Positions 7,544 to 15,083 of a stretch of 64,000 nucleotides of DNA are shown in pieces. Position 1 is the stretch's first letter. Every line of letters begins with the position of its first letter. Source of the stretch: Rathayibacter sp. VKM Ac-2754 (GTDB taxonomy: Bacteria > Actinomycetota > Actinomycetes > Actinomycetales > Microbacteriaceae); the NCBI RefSeq assembly GCF_009807095.1, contig NZ_WUCC01000005.1, positions 124,001 through 188,000 of the forward strand. Reading direction: 5' to 3'. The position numbers were made by a program, and so were the translations under genes. The notes beneath the pieces are model-generated. The model searched no databases, was not told the DNA's origin, and saw only the letters and a program-made list of their open reading frames with translations.

Positions 7544-8446
7544 TCAGTGCACGTACTCCAGCAGGTCGACGCCGAGCGTCCGCATGCCCTCGAGGACGGC
7601 GAGGCGGTAGTGCAGGTTCGTGTCGTCGAACTGCGTGACGACCGCGTACGAGACTCCGGCCCGCGGGCCGCGCAGCACGCCCACCTCGGCGCGGACGCCG
7701 ACGTCGGTGCCGGTCGTGTTGACGAGCAGGACGCCGTGGTCGGGCTGGCGGTGCGACAGCGGGTCGAGGCCGAACGCCGAGGCCACCATCGAGAGGTCGT
7801 TGTTGAGCGAGAGCCAGCCGATCACCCGCGAGCTGACGGCGGCGTCGACGACCTCGCCGTTGGCGAGGGTCGCGAGCAGCCAGGTGAGCTCGCGCGCCGA
7901 GCCGATCGAGAGCTGCGGGGCGTCGTCGGGGCCGCGCTCGTCGCGCACGACGTCGAGCAGCGCGGTCCGCGAGAGGCCGAGCGACTCGGCGCGCTCGCGC
8001 ACGGCGTCGAGGCCGACCCGGCGGAGGAGCACGTTGGTCGCGAGGTTGTCGTTCGTGGCGCCCACGAACGCGGCGAGGTCGGCGACCGGCATCGAGGGGA
8101 TCTGCAGGTGCTGCCAGAGGCCCGCCTCGGCGACGGCGTCGACGGCCGTGCGGTCGACGAGGCGGAGGTTCTCCTGCGGCTCGTTCGCGAGCCGCGCGGC
8201 GACCTCGATCAGCAGCAGCACCGTGCCGACGCCCGCCGTGGGCATCGAGACGGAGTCGTCGACGGCGAACAGGGTGCGGCCGGTCGCCAGGTCGACGGCG
8301 CGGGCCGAGACCACGACTCCGTCGATCGCGAGTCGGCCGAGCGCGTCGAAGCCGCTCTGGAAGTTGTCGTGCTCGTGCGAGCCCTTGTGACGCCCTCGGC
8401 GGGCGCGCCGGTTCTCGCGGCGGGTCTCGGGGGTGGGGATCACCAC
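7544..8446 (-). CDS. Class A beta-lactamase-fold protein with missing catalytic residues
   Basis: About 300 residues from the GTG at 8446, which has GAGGGG upstream. The fold is recognisable as a class A beta-lactamase/serine-hydrolase domain: MPTAGVGTVLLLIEVAARL (about 68-86), ATNDNLATNVLLRR (about 135-148) and VNTTGTDVGVRAEVGVLRG (about 246-264). These line up with the SxxK, SDN and KTG boxes. The nucleophilic Ser is Gly72, the SxxK Lys is Thr75 and the KTG Lys is Thr, so the canonical catalytic machinery is absent. I read it as a pseudoenzyme, perhaps a ligand-binding or regulatory protein. No signal peptide is seen, so it may be cytoplasmic. Confidence 0.8.
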   Translation of the reverse strand: MVIPTPETRRENRRARRGRHKGSHEHDNFQSGFDALGRLAIDGVVVSARAVDLATGRTLFAVDDSVSMPTAGVGTVLLLIEVAARLANEPQENLRLVDRTAVDAVAEAGLWQHLQIPSMPVADLAAFVGATNDNLATNVLLRRVGLDAVRERAESLGLSRTALLDVVRDERGPDDAPQLSIGSARELTWLLATLANGEVVDAAVSSRVIGWLSLNNDLSMVASAFGLDPLSHRQPDHGVLLVNTTGTDVGVRAEVGVLRGPRAGVSYAVVTQFDDTNLHYRLAVLEGMRTLGVDLLEYVH

Positions 8447-8612
8447 GGGTACGGCCCCTCTACGGGTCGATGGAGCGGACGTGCGGAGGGAGGGACCGTG
8501 GTCCGTCGACGCGCCGCGGCGGCGCGCGATGAACGGACGAGCCCGGGGGCATCGGTCGGCTCTCGATGCCCGGGGTGCCTCGTCCGCGGTGCGGGAAGGC
8601 AGTCGCCGGTGA

Positions 8613-10577
8613 CTACCAGATGACGACGCGCTCGCTCGGCGGGAGCCAGAGGGAGTCGTCTTCGGTGACGTCAAAAGTAGCGTAGAAGTCGTCGATGTTG
8701 CGGACGATCTGGTTGCAGCGGAACTCGGCCGGAGCGTGCGGATCGATGGCGAGGAGGCGGATCGTCTCCTCGTCGCGGGACTTCTGCTGCCAGGCCTGCG
8801 CCCACGACAGGAAGAAGCGCTGGGCGCCGGTCAGACCGTCGATCACGGGCGGCTCCTCGCCGTCGAGCGAGAGCAGGTACGCCTTCCACGCGATGCTCAG
8901 GCCGCCGAGGTCGCCGATGTTCTCGCCGATCGTCAGGGCGCCGTTGACGTGGTGCCCGGGAGTCGTGGCGGGCGCGAGCGCGTCGTACTGCGCGATCAGC
9001 GCTCCGGTGCGCTCCTCGAAGGCGGCGCGGTCGTCGGCCGTCCACCAGTCGGTCAGGCGGCCGTCGCCGTCGAAGCGCGAGCCCTGGTCGTCGAAGCCGT
9101 GCCCGATCTCGTGGCCGATGACGGCTCCGATCGCCCCGTAGTTGGCGGCGGAGTCGCGGGACTCGTCGAAGAAGGGGAACTGCAGGATCGCCGCGGGGAA
9201 CACGATCTCGTTGAAGCCCGGGTTGTAGTACGCGTTGATCGTCTGCGGCGTCATGAACCACTCGTCGCGGTCGAGCGGGCGCCCGATCTTGCCGAGCTCG
9301 CGGTCGAACTCGAACGCGGCGACGCGGCGGGCGTTGCCGACGAGGTCGGCCGGATCGATCGAGAGCGCCGAGTAGTCGCGCCAGCGGACGGGGTAGCCGA
9401 TCTTGGGGGTGAACTTGGCGAGCTTCTCGAGCGCGTGCTCGCGGGTCTCGGCGCCCATCCAGTCGAGGTCGACGATCGAGCGGCGGTAGGCCTCGATGAG
9501 GTTCTCGACGAGGACGTCCATCGCCGCCTTGGCGCTCTCGGGGAAGTGGCGCTCGACGTAGATGCGGCCGACCGCCTCGCCGAGGGAGCCCTCGACGAGC
9601 GAGACGCCGCGCTTCCAGCGCTCGCGCTTCTGCGGGGTGCCGGTGAGGGTGCGGCCGTAGAAGTCGAAGTTGGCGTCGACGAAGTCGCTCGAGAGGTAGG
9701 CGGCCGCTCCGCGGACGACCTGCCACGAGAGCCAGTCGCGCCACGCGGGCAGGCGGTCGTCGGTCAGGAGCCCCGCGAGACCCTGGAGGAAGCTCGGCTG
9801 GCGGACGACGACCTCGGCGAGCGCTCCCTCCGGAGCGCCCATCGCGGTGAGCCAGACGCCCAGGTCGATGCCGGCGGCGAGCTCGTCGACCTCGGCCCAG
9901 GTGCGGAGGTTGTAGGTGGCCTGGCTGTCGCGGCTGCGCACCTTGTCCCAGTGCACGGACGCGATGTCGGTCTCGAGCTCGACGATCCGCTTCGCGCGGC
10001 CCTCTGCCGCGTCGACGCCGGCGAGCTCGAGCATGCGGGTGACGAAGGGGAGGTAGGCCTCGCGGACGGAGGCGAACTCGTCGTCGCGGTAGTAGCTCTC
10101 GTCCGGCAGGCCGAGGCCGCCCTGGTTGACGAAGACGAGGTAGCGCTCGGGGCTGCCCGGGTCGTTGTCGACGAAGAGGCCGAAGAGGCCGGGGACTCCC
10201 GAGCGCTCGAGCTGCCCGACGGTGGCGAGCAGGCCGGTGATCGAGTCGACGCGCTGCACGGTCGCGAGGTCGTCGGCGATCGGCGTCGCGCCCAGCTCCT
10301 CGGCGCGGGCCTCGTCCAGGAAGGAGGCGTACAGGTCGCCGAACAGGCGCTCCTGCGTGCCGTGGTGCGCGGTCTGCGCCTCGACGATGATGTCGCGGAC
10401 GGCCTTCTCGGCCTCCTCCTGCAGGACGTGGAAGGAGCCGTAGCGGGCCTTGTCGCTCGGGATCTCGGTGCGGTCGATCCAGAGGCCGTTGACGTACCGG
10501 TACAGGTCGTCCTGCGGGCGCGTCGCCGGGTCGAGTTCGGAGAGGTCGATACCGGAGCGAGGCGTCGTCGAGGTCAT
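8613..10577 (-). CDS. M13 family zinc metallopeptidase (neprilysin-like)
   Basis: A 654-residue M13 (neprilysin/PepO) endopeptidase. The zinc-binding HEIGH lies in VIGHEIGHGFDDQGSRFD near residue 488, the third ligand in the ENIGDLGG motif downstream, and the substrate-binding NAYYNP motif before it. There is no signal peptide, so like other bacterial PepO proteins it is probably cytoplasmic and degrades oligopeptides. The ATG at 10577 is preferred over a GTG two codons earlier. It lies between the beta-lactamase-like gene (167 bp downstream) and a family C hairpin. Confidence 0.93.
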   Translation of the reverse strand: MTSTTPRSGIDLSELDPATRPQDDLYRYVNGLWIDRTEIPSDKARYGSFHVLQEEAEKAVRDIIVEAQTAHHGTQERLFGDLYASFLDEARAEELGATPIADDLATVQRVDSITGLLATVGQLERSGVPGLFGLFVDNDPGSPERYLVFVNQGGLGLPDESYYRDDEFASVREAYLPFVTRMLELAGVDAAEGRAKRIVELETDIASVHWDKVRSRDSQATYNLRTWAEVDELAAGIDLGVWLTAMGAPEGALAEVVVRQPSFLQGLAGLLTDDRLPAWRDWLSWQVVRGAAAYLSSDFVDANFDFYGRTLTGTPQKRERWKRGVSLVEGSLGEAVGRIYVERHFPESAKAAMDVLVENLIEAYRRSIVDLDWMGAETREHALEKLAKFTPKIGYPVRWRDYSALSIDPADLVGNARRVAAFEFDRELGKIGRPLDRDEWFMTPQTINAYYNPGFNEIVFPAAILQFPFFDESRDSAANYGAIGAVIGHEIGHGFDDQGSRFDGDGRLTDWWTADDRAAFEERTGALIAQYDALAPATTPGHHVNGALTIGENIGDLGGLSIAWKAYLLSLDGEEPPVIDGLTGAQRFFLSWAQAWQQKSRDEETIRLLAIDPHAPAEFRCNQIVRNIDDFYATFDVTEDDSLWLPPSERVVIW

Positions 10578-10650
10578 GCGCACAGCCTACGTCGGGCCTC
10601 GGACACCGGGCTCGGGAGTCGGCGCGAGTGGCGCCTCCGGCCCCTGGAAA

Positions 10651-10695
10651 CGCGTCCGGCTCGCGGGAATCGGGGATTCCTGCGAGCCGGACGCG
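10651..10695. repeat. Palindromic repeat family C, single hairpin
   Basis: Two 21-base arms (10651-10671 and 10675-10695) containing CGTCCGGCTCGC pair with a single mismatch around a 3-base loop; the mismatch would be a G-U pair in RNA. A further inverted half, CACGAGCCGGAGGTCG, follows at about 10700-10715. The hairpin lies just downstream of metQ and upstream of the M13 peptidase, so it could terminate the met operon. Confidence 0.75.
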
Positions 10696-10733
10696 GTCTC
10701 ACGAGCCGGAGGTCGTCCGGGCGTGTGGCGGGG

Positions 10734-11582
10734 TCAGGAGACCGGGACGATGAGGCCGTCCCAGGTCTCGGTGAGGTGGTCCTTCGTGCGCTGGTCGGTG
10801 AGGAGGCCGTAGAGCGCCTCGATGCGCGGGTCGTCCTCGAGGTCGGGCGTCGTCGCGAGGATGTTGTAGTAGGTGCTGTCGGTGCCCTCGATGAGGATCG
10901 ACTGGTCCTCGGTGAGGCCGGCCGGCAGCGCGAAGGTCGCGGTCACGAAGACGGCGTCCTGGTCGGGCAGCGCGAGGGCGAGCGACGCGTTCTCGATCTC
11001 GGTGAACTCGAGGTCGCGCGGGTTCGAGGTGATCCCCTGCAGGTTGGTCACGTCGTCGTCGACCTCGATGATGCCCTCCGAGGCGAGCAGCTTGAGCGCG
11101 CGTCCCTCGTTCGTCGGGTCGTTCGGGATCGCGACCGTCGCGCCGTCCTCGAGGTCGTCGAGGCTCTCGAGCGACTCGGAGTAGAAGGCCGCGGCCGGCA
11201 GGTAGACCTCGCCGGCGCTCACCAGGTCGCCGCCGGCCTGCGAGTTGTAGGTCTCGAGGAACGTCGCGTTCTGGAAGAGGTTCGCGTCGGTGCTGCCGTC
11301 GGACAGCGCCGGGTTCGGCGTGTTGTAGTCGCTGAACTCGACGAACTCGATGTCGAGCCCCGCCTCCTCGGCGAGGTTCTCGTCGACCCAGGTCAGCAGA
11401 TCGCCGGCGGGCGTCGCGAGGGCGCCGACCCTGATCGTGCCGAGGTCGCCGGAGTCGGAGCCCGACCCGGCTCCGGCGGAACCGGAGTCGGAGGAGCAGG
11501 CGGCGAGGCCGACGAGGAGGGTGCCCGCGGCCGCGAGGGCGCCGAGTCGGACGAGCGGGGTGCGGAAGGAGGTGCGGTTCAT
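10734..11582 (-). CDS. metQ: MetQ methionine-binding lipoprotein
   Basis: A 282-residue substrate-binding lipoprotein of a D/L-methionine ABC importer (NlpA family). The signal peptide ends in the lipobox VGLAAC with the lipid-anchored Cys at 29. Next comes a Ser/Gly-rich linker, then IRVGALATPAGDLLTWVDENL and the typical DLEFTEIENASLALALPDQD segment. It is the last gene of metN-metI-metQ on the minus strand, 46 bp after metI. NlpA-family proteins also bind other ligands, but the gene context supports methionine. Confidence 0.92.
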   Translation of the reverse strand: MNRTSFRTPLVRLGALAAAGTLLVGLAACSSDSGSAGAGSGSDSGDLGTIRVGALATPAGDLLTWVDENLAEEAGLDIEFVEFSDYNTPNPALSDGSTDANLFQNATFLETYNSQAGGDLVSAGEVYLPAAAFYSESLESLDDLEDGATVAIPNDPTNEGRALKLLASEGIIEVDDDVTNLQGITSNPRDLEFTEIENASLALALPDQDAVFVTATFALPAGLTEDQSILIEGTDSTYYNILATTPDLEDDPRIEALYGLLTDQRTKDHLTETWDGLIVPVS

Positions 11583-11628
11583 GGGTCTTCTCTCGTTGCT
11601 GCGGGAGGTGCGGTGGGAGGGGAGGGGG

Positions 11629-12393
11629 TCAGGCGCGCGGGTCGCGGCCGTCCGCCTCGAGAGCGGCGATGGCCCGCTCGGGCTTCGCGCGCCGGTCGTG
11701 GCCGACGAGGCGCGCGGCGAGCGTCGCGAGGGCCTGCACGATCTGGACGATGACGAAGAGGACGACGATGACCGCGACGATGTGGATCCAGCTGTAGCGC
11801 TGGTAGCCGTAGGTGAGGGCGACGTTGCCCAGCCCGCCGCCCCCGACCACGCCGACCATCGCCGAGAAGTTGATGATCGAGGTGATCGTCGTCGACAGGC
11901 CCAGCACGATGGCCGGCCGCGCCTCGGTGAGCAGAACCCGCCGCACCAGCTGCCAGCGCGAGGCGCCCAGCGAGGACGCGGCCTCGTAGAGCCCTGGGTC
12001 CACCTCCTTGAGCGCGATCTCGACCATCCGCGCGAAGAACGGGATCGCGATGATCGCGAGCGGGACGATCGCGGCGGTCGAGCCGATGAACGTGCCGATG
12101 ATGAGCCGGGTCAGCGGGATCAGCGCGATCATCAGCACGATGAACGGCACGGAGCGGCCGAGGTTGACCACGAAGCCCAGCACTCGGTTGATCGCGGAGC
12201 CGAGCGCCCGCGAGCCGCCGACGCGCTCGAGGAACCCGCCGCGCTCGGTGCCGACGAGGACGATGCCGAGCGGCAGGCCGACGAGGATCGTCACCAGCGT
12301 CGCGACGCCGACCATGTAGAGGGTCTCGCCGGTGCCCTTGAGCACGACCTCGAGCAGGTCGCTCCAGAAGGTGGGGGAGTCGACGTCGATCAT
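11629..12393 (-). CDS. metI: MetI methionine ABC transporter permease
   Basis: A 254-residue inner-membrane permease with about five membrane segments. The EAA-type cytoplasmic loop (YEAASSLGASRWQLVRRVLL, about 156-175) contacts MetN. The periplasmic and membrane pattern YMVGVATLVTILVGLPLGIV matches MetI. Its ATG overlaps the metN stop codon by 4 bp (ATGA), indicating translational coupling. The C-terminus is about 30 residues longer than usual and charged. Confidence 0.93.
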   Translation of the reverse strand: MIDVDSPTFWSDLLEVVLKGTGETLYMVGVATLVTILVGLPLGIVLVGTERGGFLERVGGSRALGSAINRVLGFVVNLGRSVPFIVLMIALIPLTRLIIGTFIGSTAAIVPLAIIAIPFFARMVEIALKEVDPGLYEAASSLGASRWQLVRRVLLTEARPAIVLGLSTTITSIINFSAMVGVVGGGGLGNVALTYGYQRYSWIHIVAVIVVLFVIVQIVQALATLAARLVGHDRRAKPERAIAALEADGRDPRA

Positions 12394-13382
12394 GCGGGTC
12401 CTCCCCGGAGCCAGTCGACGGTGAGGCCCTGCGAGCGCAGGTCCTCGACGGCGCGGGCGACGGTGCCGCGGTCGCCGGGGAGCGCGAGGCGCGTGCGGCC
12501 GGCCTGGCTGCCTCCGATGGTCTCGATCACGGCCCCGAGGATCGACACGTCCATGCCGTAGCCGCGGGCGAGCTGCGCGATGACCGGGCGGTCGGCCGAG
12601 CCTCCCGAGAACGTGATGTCGATGATCGCCGAGCCGTCGTCCTCCGGGAGGGGGCCGAGCGGGAAGAGCTCGCGGGCGAGCGCCGAGCCGGGGGTCGACA
12701 CGAGGCGGACGAGCTCGCCCTGCTCGAGGATCCGGCCCGACTCCATCAGGGCCGCGGAGTCGCAGATGCGCTTCACGACGTCCATCTCGTGGGTGATCAG
12801 CAGCACCGTCAGCCCGAGCTCGCGGTTGAGGCTGCGGAGCAGGTCGAGGATCGAGCGCGTCGTCTCGGGGTCGAGCGCGCTGGTGGCCTCGTCCGAGAGC
12901 AGTACCCGCGGGCGGCCGGCGAGGGCGCGGGCGATGCCGACGCGCTGCTTCTGTCCGCCCGAGAGCTGCGCGGGGAAGCCGCCCGCGAGCGAGGACAGGC
13001 CGACGAGGTCGAGCATCTCGGCGGCGCGGCGCGAGCGCTCGGCCCCGTGGACGCCGATGGTCTCGAGGGCGAACTCGACGTTCTGCTGCACGGTGCGGTT
13101 CGACAGCAGGTTGAAGTGCTGGAACACCATGCCGATGTCGTGGCGCGCGCGGCGCAGGGCGCGCTCGTCGAGATCGGTGAGGGTGACGCCTCCGACCTCG
13201 ACCGTGCCGGCGTCGGGGCGCTCGAGCAGGTTGATCGCGCGGAGCAGCGTGCTCTTGCCGGCGCCGGACTGGCCGACGACGCCGAAGATCGTCCCCTCCT
13301 CGACGTGGAGGCTGACGTCGTCGAGGGCGCGGACAGCGCGTGAGCCGCCGAACGTCTTGGAGAGTCCGGTCGCGGTGATCAC
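12390..13382 (-). CDS. metN: MetN methionine ABC transporter ATPase
   Basis: A 330-residue ATP-binding subunit. It has Walker A GQSGAGKST (about 37-45), the signature LSGGQKQR (about 139-146), Walker B VLLSDEATSALD (about 160-171), and a C-terminal NIL domain (about 255-328) that senses cytoplasmic methionine for transinhibition. The start is GTG at 13382 with AGGAGC upstream. It is first gene of metNIQ. The leader is too short for a SAM riboswitch and I see no S-box; a family C repeat sits just upstream. Confidence 0.94.
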   Translation of the reverse strand: MITATGLSKTFGGSRAVRALDDVSLHVEEGTIFGVVGQSGAGKSTLLRAINLLERPDAGTVEVGGVTLTDLDERALRRARHDIGMVFQHFNLLSNRTVQQNVEFALETIGVHGAERSRRAAEMLDLVGLSSLAGGFPAQLSGGQKQRVGIARALAGRPRVLLSDEATSALDPETTRSILDLLRSLNRELGLTVLLITHEMDVVKRICDSAALMESGRILEQGELVRLVSTPGSALARELFPLGPLPEDDGSAIIDITFSGGSADRPVIAQLARGYGMDVSILGAVIETIGGSQAGRTRLALPGDRGTVARAVEDLRSQGLTVDWLRGGPA

Positions 13383-13479
13383 GGTCGGTGCTCCTGACGG
13401 ACGGGGGATGTGCGGTCTCTCAGGCTACGGCGCGCCGAGGAGGCGTCGCGACGCGAGATGACGAAGTGTGACGCGCCGC

Positions 13480-13564
13480 CGACCTCCGGCTCGCAGGAAC
13501 GCGTCCGGCTCGCAGGGTGGGGGGAATCCCGCGAGCCGGACGCGATCCCGCGAGCCGGAGGTCG
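13480..13564. repeat. Palindromic repeat family C, long hairpin
   Basis: Arms of 37 bases (13480-13516 and 13528-13564) beginning CGACCTCCGGCTCGC pair with about three mismatches around an 11-base loop. Each arm carries two copies of the GGCTCGC unit. It lies between the NmrA-type reductase stop (13574) and the metN start (13382), so it is downstream of the reductase and upstream of the met operon. Confidence 0.8.
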
Positions 13565-13573
13565 GCCGGAGGA

Positions 13574-14437
13574 TCAGCTCGCGGCGAGCACCTGCTCGAC
13601 GTACGCGCGGATCGGCGTGGTCGGGTGCCCGATCAGGCGCGCGAGCGAGCCGTCGGTCTCGCCGAGCAGGCCGTCGGCGATGTTCGCGTCGAGGCCGACG
13701 ACGAAGCCGACGCCGCCCTCGGGCACGCCCGCCCCGGTGAGGATCCGCGCGTGCTCCGCCGAGTCGACGTGCGTGATGGACGCCTCGCGGCCCGCGACCT
13801 CGGCGACCAGGGCCGCCAGCTCGTCGGTGCTCCAGGCGACGTCGCCCGAGAGCTCGTGCACCGAGCCGACCAGCGACGCGTCGGTGAGGGCGACGGCCGC
13901 CGCCTCCGCGTAGTCGCTGCGCGCGGCGCTCGAGACGCGGCCCTCGCCGGCGCTCGAGAGGGTGGTGCCGGTCGAGGCGAGCTCGCCGATCGTCTGCACG
14001 TAGTTCTCGTGGTACCAGCCGTTGCGGAGGATCACGGCGGGGACCCCCGCGGCGGCGATCGCCTCCTCCGTCGCCTTGTGCTCGGGCGCGAGGATCAGCG
14101 CGCTCGTGGTCGCCTTCGGAGCACTCGTGTAGACCAGGCGAGCGCCCGCGCGGGCGACCGCCTCGATGACGGCGGTGTGCTGCGCGACGCGCTTGCCCAC
14201 CTCCGACCCCGAGACGAGCAGGACGGCCTCGGCGCCCGCGAAGGCGGCGTCGAGGGAGGCGGCGTCCTCGAAGGAGGCGACGGCGGTGCGCACGCCGAGG
14301 TCGGCGGCGATCTTCTCGAGCTTCGCGGCGTCGCGGCCGGTGGCGACGATGTCGGAGGCGGCGGTGCCGCGAGCGAGCAGGTGCTCGACCGCGAGGCGGC
14401 CGAGGTGTCCGGTGGCTCCGGTGACGACGAGAGTCAT
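13574..14437 (-). CDS. NmrA/SDR-family NAD(P)-binding reductase (QorB-like)
   Basis: A 287-residue atypical short-chain dehydrogenase. The Rossmann motif GATGHLG (about 7-13) is at the N-terminus, followed by TGRDAAKLEKIA (NADP-binding region). NGWYHENYVQTIG (about 135-147) is typical of NmrA-like quinone oxidoreductase 2 proteins such as QorB. A GGAAGG ribosome site precedes the ATG. It is divergent from an HxlR regulator with an operator-like repeat between them. HxlR/QorR-type regulators commonly control such quinone reductases, so a role in electrophile or quinone stress is likely. Confidence 0.88.
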   Translation of the reverse strand: MTLVVTGATGHLGRLAVEHLLARGTAASDIVATGRDAAKLEKIAADLGVRTAVASFEDAASLDAAFAGAEAVLLVSGSEVGKRVAQHTAVIEAVARAGARLVYTSAPKATTSALILAPEHKATEEAIAAAGVPAVILRNGWYHENYVQTIGELASTGTTLSSAGEGRVSSAARSDYAEAAAVALTDASLVGSVHELSGDVAWSTDELAALVAEVAGREASITHVDSAEHARILTGAGVPEGGVGFVVGLDANIADGLLGETDGSLARLIGHPTTPIRAYVEQVLAAS

Positions 14438-14520
14438 GGGGGTGGTCCTTCCGTTCTGGGCGGCGTCGGGGCCGCACTGGGGGAGAACCGGAGGGTGATC
14501 CGAGAACTTCCCGGAATGCA

Positions 14521-14541
14521 GTACCCACTATTTGGTTAGTA
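14521..14541. promoter_or_regulatory. HxlR-type operator between divergent genes
   Basis: GTACCCAC (14521-14528) and GTTAGTAC (14534-14541) form an imperfect inverted repeat, GTACnnAC...GTnnGTAC, around an AT-rich centre. This resembles sites bound by HxlR-family repressors (tACTTACnnnnGTAAGTa type). It ends 5 bases before the hxlR-family start codon, so the regulator probably represses itself and the divergent reductase. Confidence 0.55.
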
Positions 14542-14546
14542 CCTTC

Positions 14547-14960
14547 ATGACCATCACGGATACCGCGGGGAGCCCGCTGCTCGTGGGCGACGTCTACGCC
14601 GCCGACTGCCCGAGCCGCGAGATCTTCGGCCACGTCACGAGCAAGTGGGGAGTGCTCGTGCTCGCGGCGCTCACCGACGGCACCCTCCGCTGGGGCGAGC
14701 TGCGGCGGAGGATCGGCGGCATCAGCGAGAAGATGCTCGCGCAGACCCTGCGCGTCCTCGAGGAGGACGGCTTCGTGCACCGGGAGGCGCACGAGGTGAT
14801 CCCGCCGCGGGTCGAGTACCGTCTGACCCCGCTCGGCGCCGATCTGGCGGCGCGCCTGCTGCCGGTCGTCGAGTGGATCTCGGGCAACGTCGCCACGGTG
14901 ATGGAGGCGCGCACGGCGCAGCGCACGTCCGTCTCCGCGCCGTCCGAGCAGGTGAGGTGA
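14547..14960 (+). CDS. HxlR-family transcriptional regulator
   Basis: A 137-residue winged-helix protein of the HxlR family. Its hallmarks are the cysteine in DCPSREIFGHVTSKWGVLVLAAL (about 20-42), LRWGELRRRIGGISEKMLAQ (recognition region) and the wing VIPPRVEYRLTPLG. The conserved Cys of the CPs motif is the redox/electrophile sensor in relatives such as YodB and QorR. The ATG at 14547 is only a few bases from the operator repeat and lacks a ribosome site, so the mRNA may be leaderless. It probably regulates the divergent NmrA-type reductase. Confidence 0.88.
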   Translation: MTITDTAGSPLLVGDVYAADCPSREIFGHVTSKWGVLVLAALTDGTLRWGELRRRIGGISEKMLAQTLRVLEEDGFVHREAHEVIPPRVEYRLTPLGADLAARLLPVVEWISGNVATVMEARTAQRTSVSAPSEQVR

Positions 14961-15083
14961 GCCTCACCTCGTTGTGAGACCGTTCACCTCTCGTTCAGGT
15001 GGGCGCCGACCCCGGGAGACTCGCGCGACCGCTCCCCCTGGTTTCCTCATCGGACCCCGCCTGCGATCGAAGGACGAACGACG

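Noticed and set aside
8447-8674. N-terminal extension of the beta-lactamase-like protein by 76 residues.
   Set aside because: It would overlap the M13 peptidase coding region and is low-complexity Arg/Ser/Pro sequence. The GTG at 8446 has a ribosome site.
8736-11753. A 1005-codon open frame on the plus strand opposite the M13 peptidase and metQ.
   Set aside because: High-GC codon bias in the real minus-strand genes produces long antisense frames. The translation is Arg/Gly/Val/Glu-rich without any domain, while the opposite strand encodes recognisable proteins.
13383-13480. Possible SAM or S-box riboswitch before metNIQ.
   Set aside because: Less than 100 bases separate the metN start from the repeat, and no S-box core or long-leader terminator is visible.
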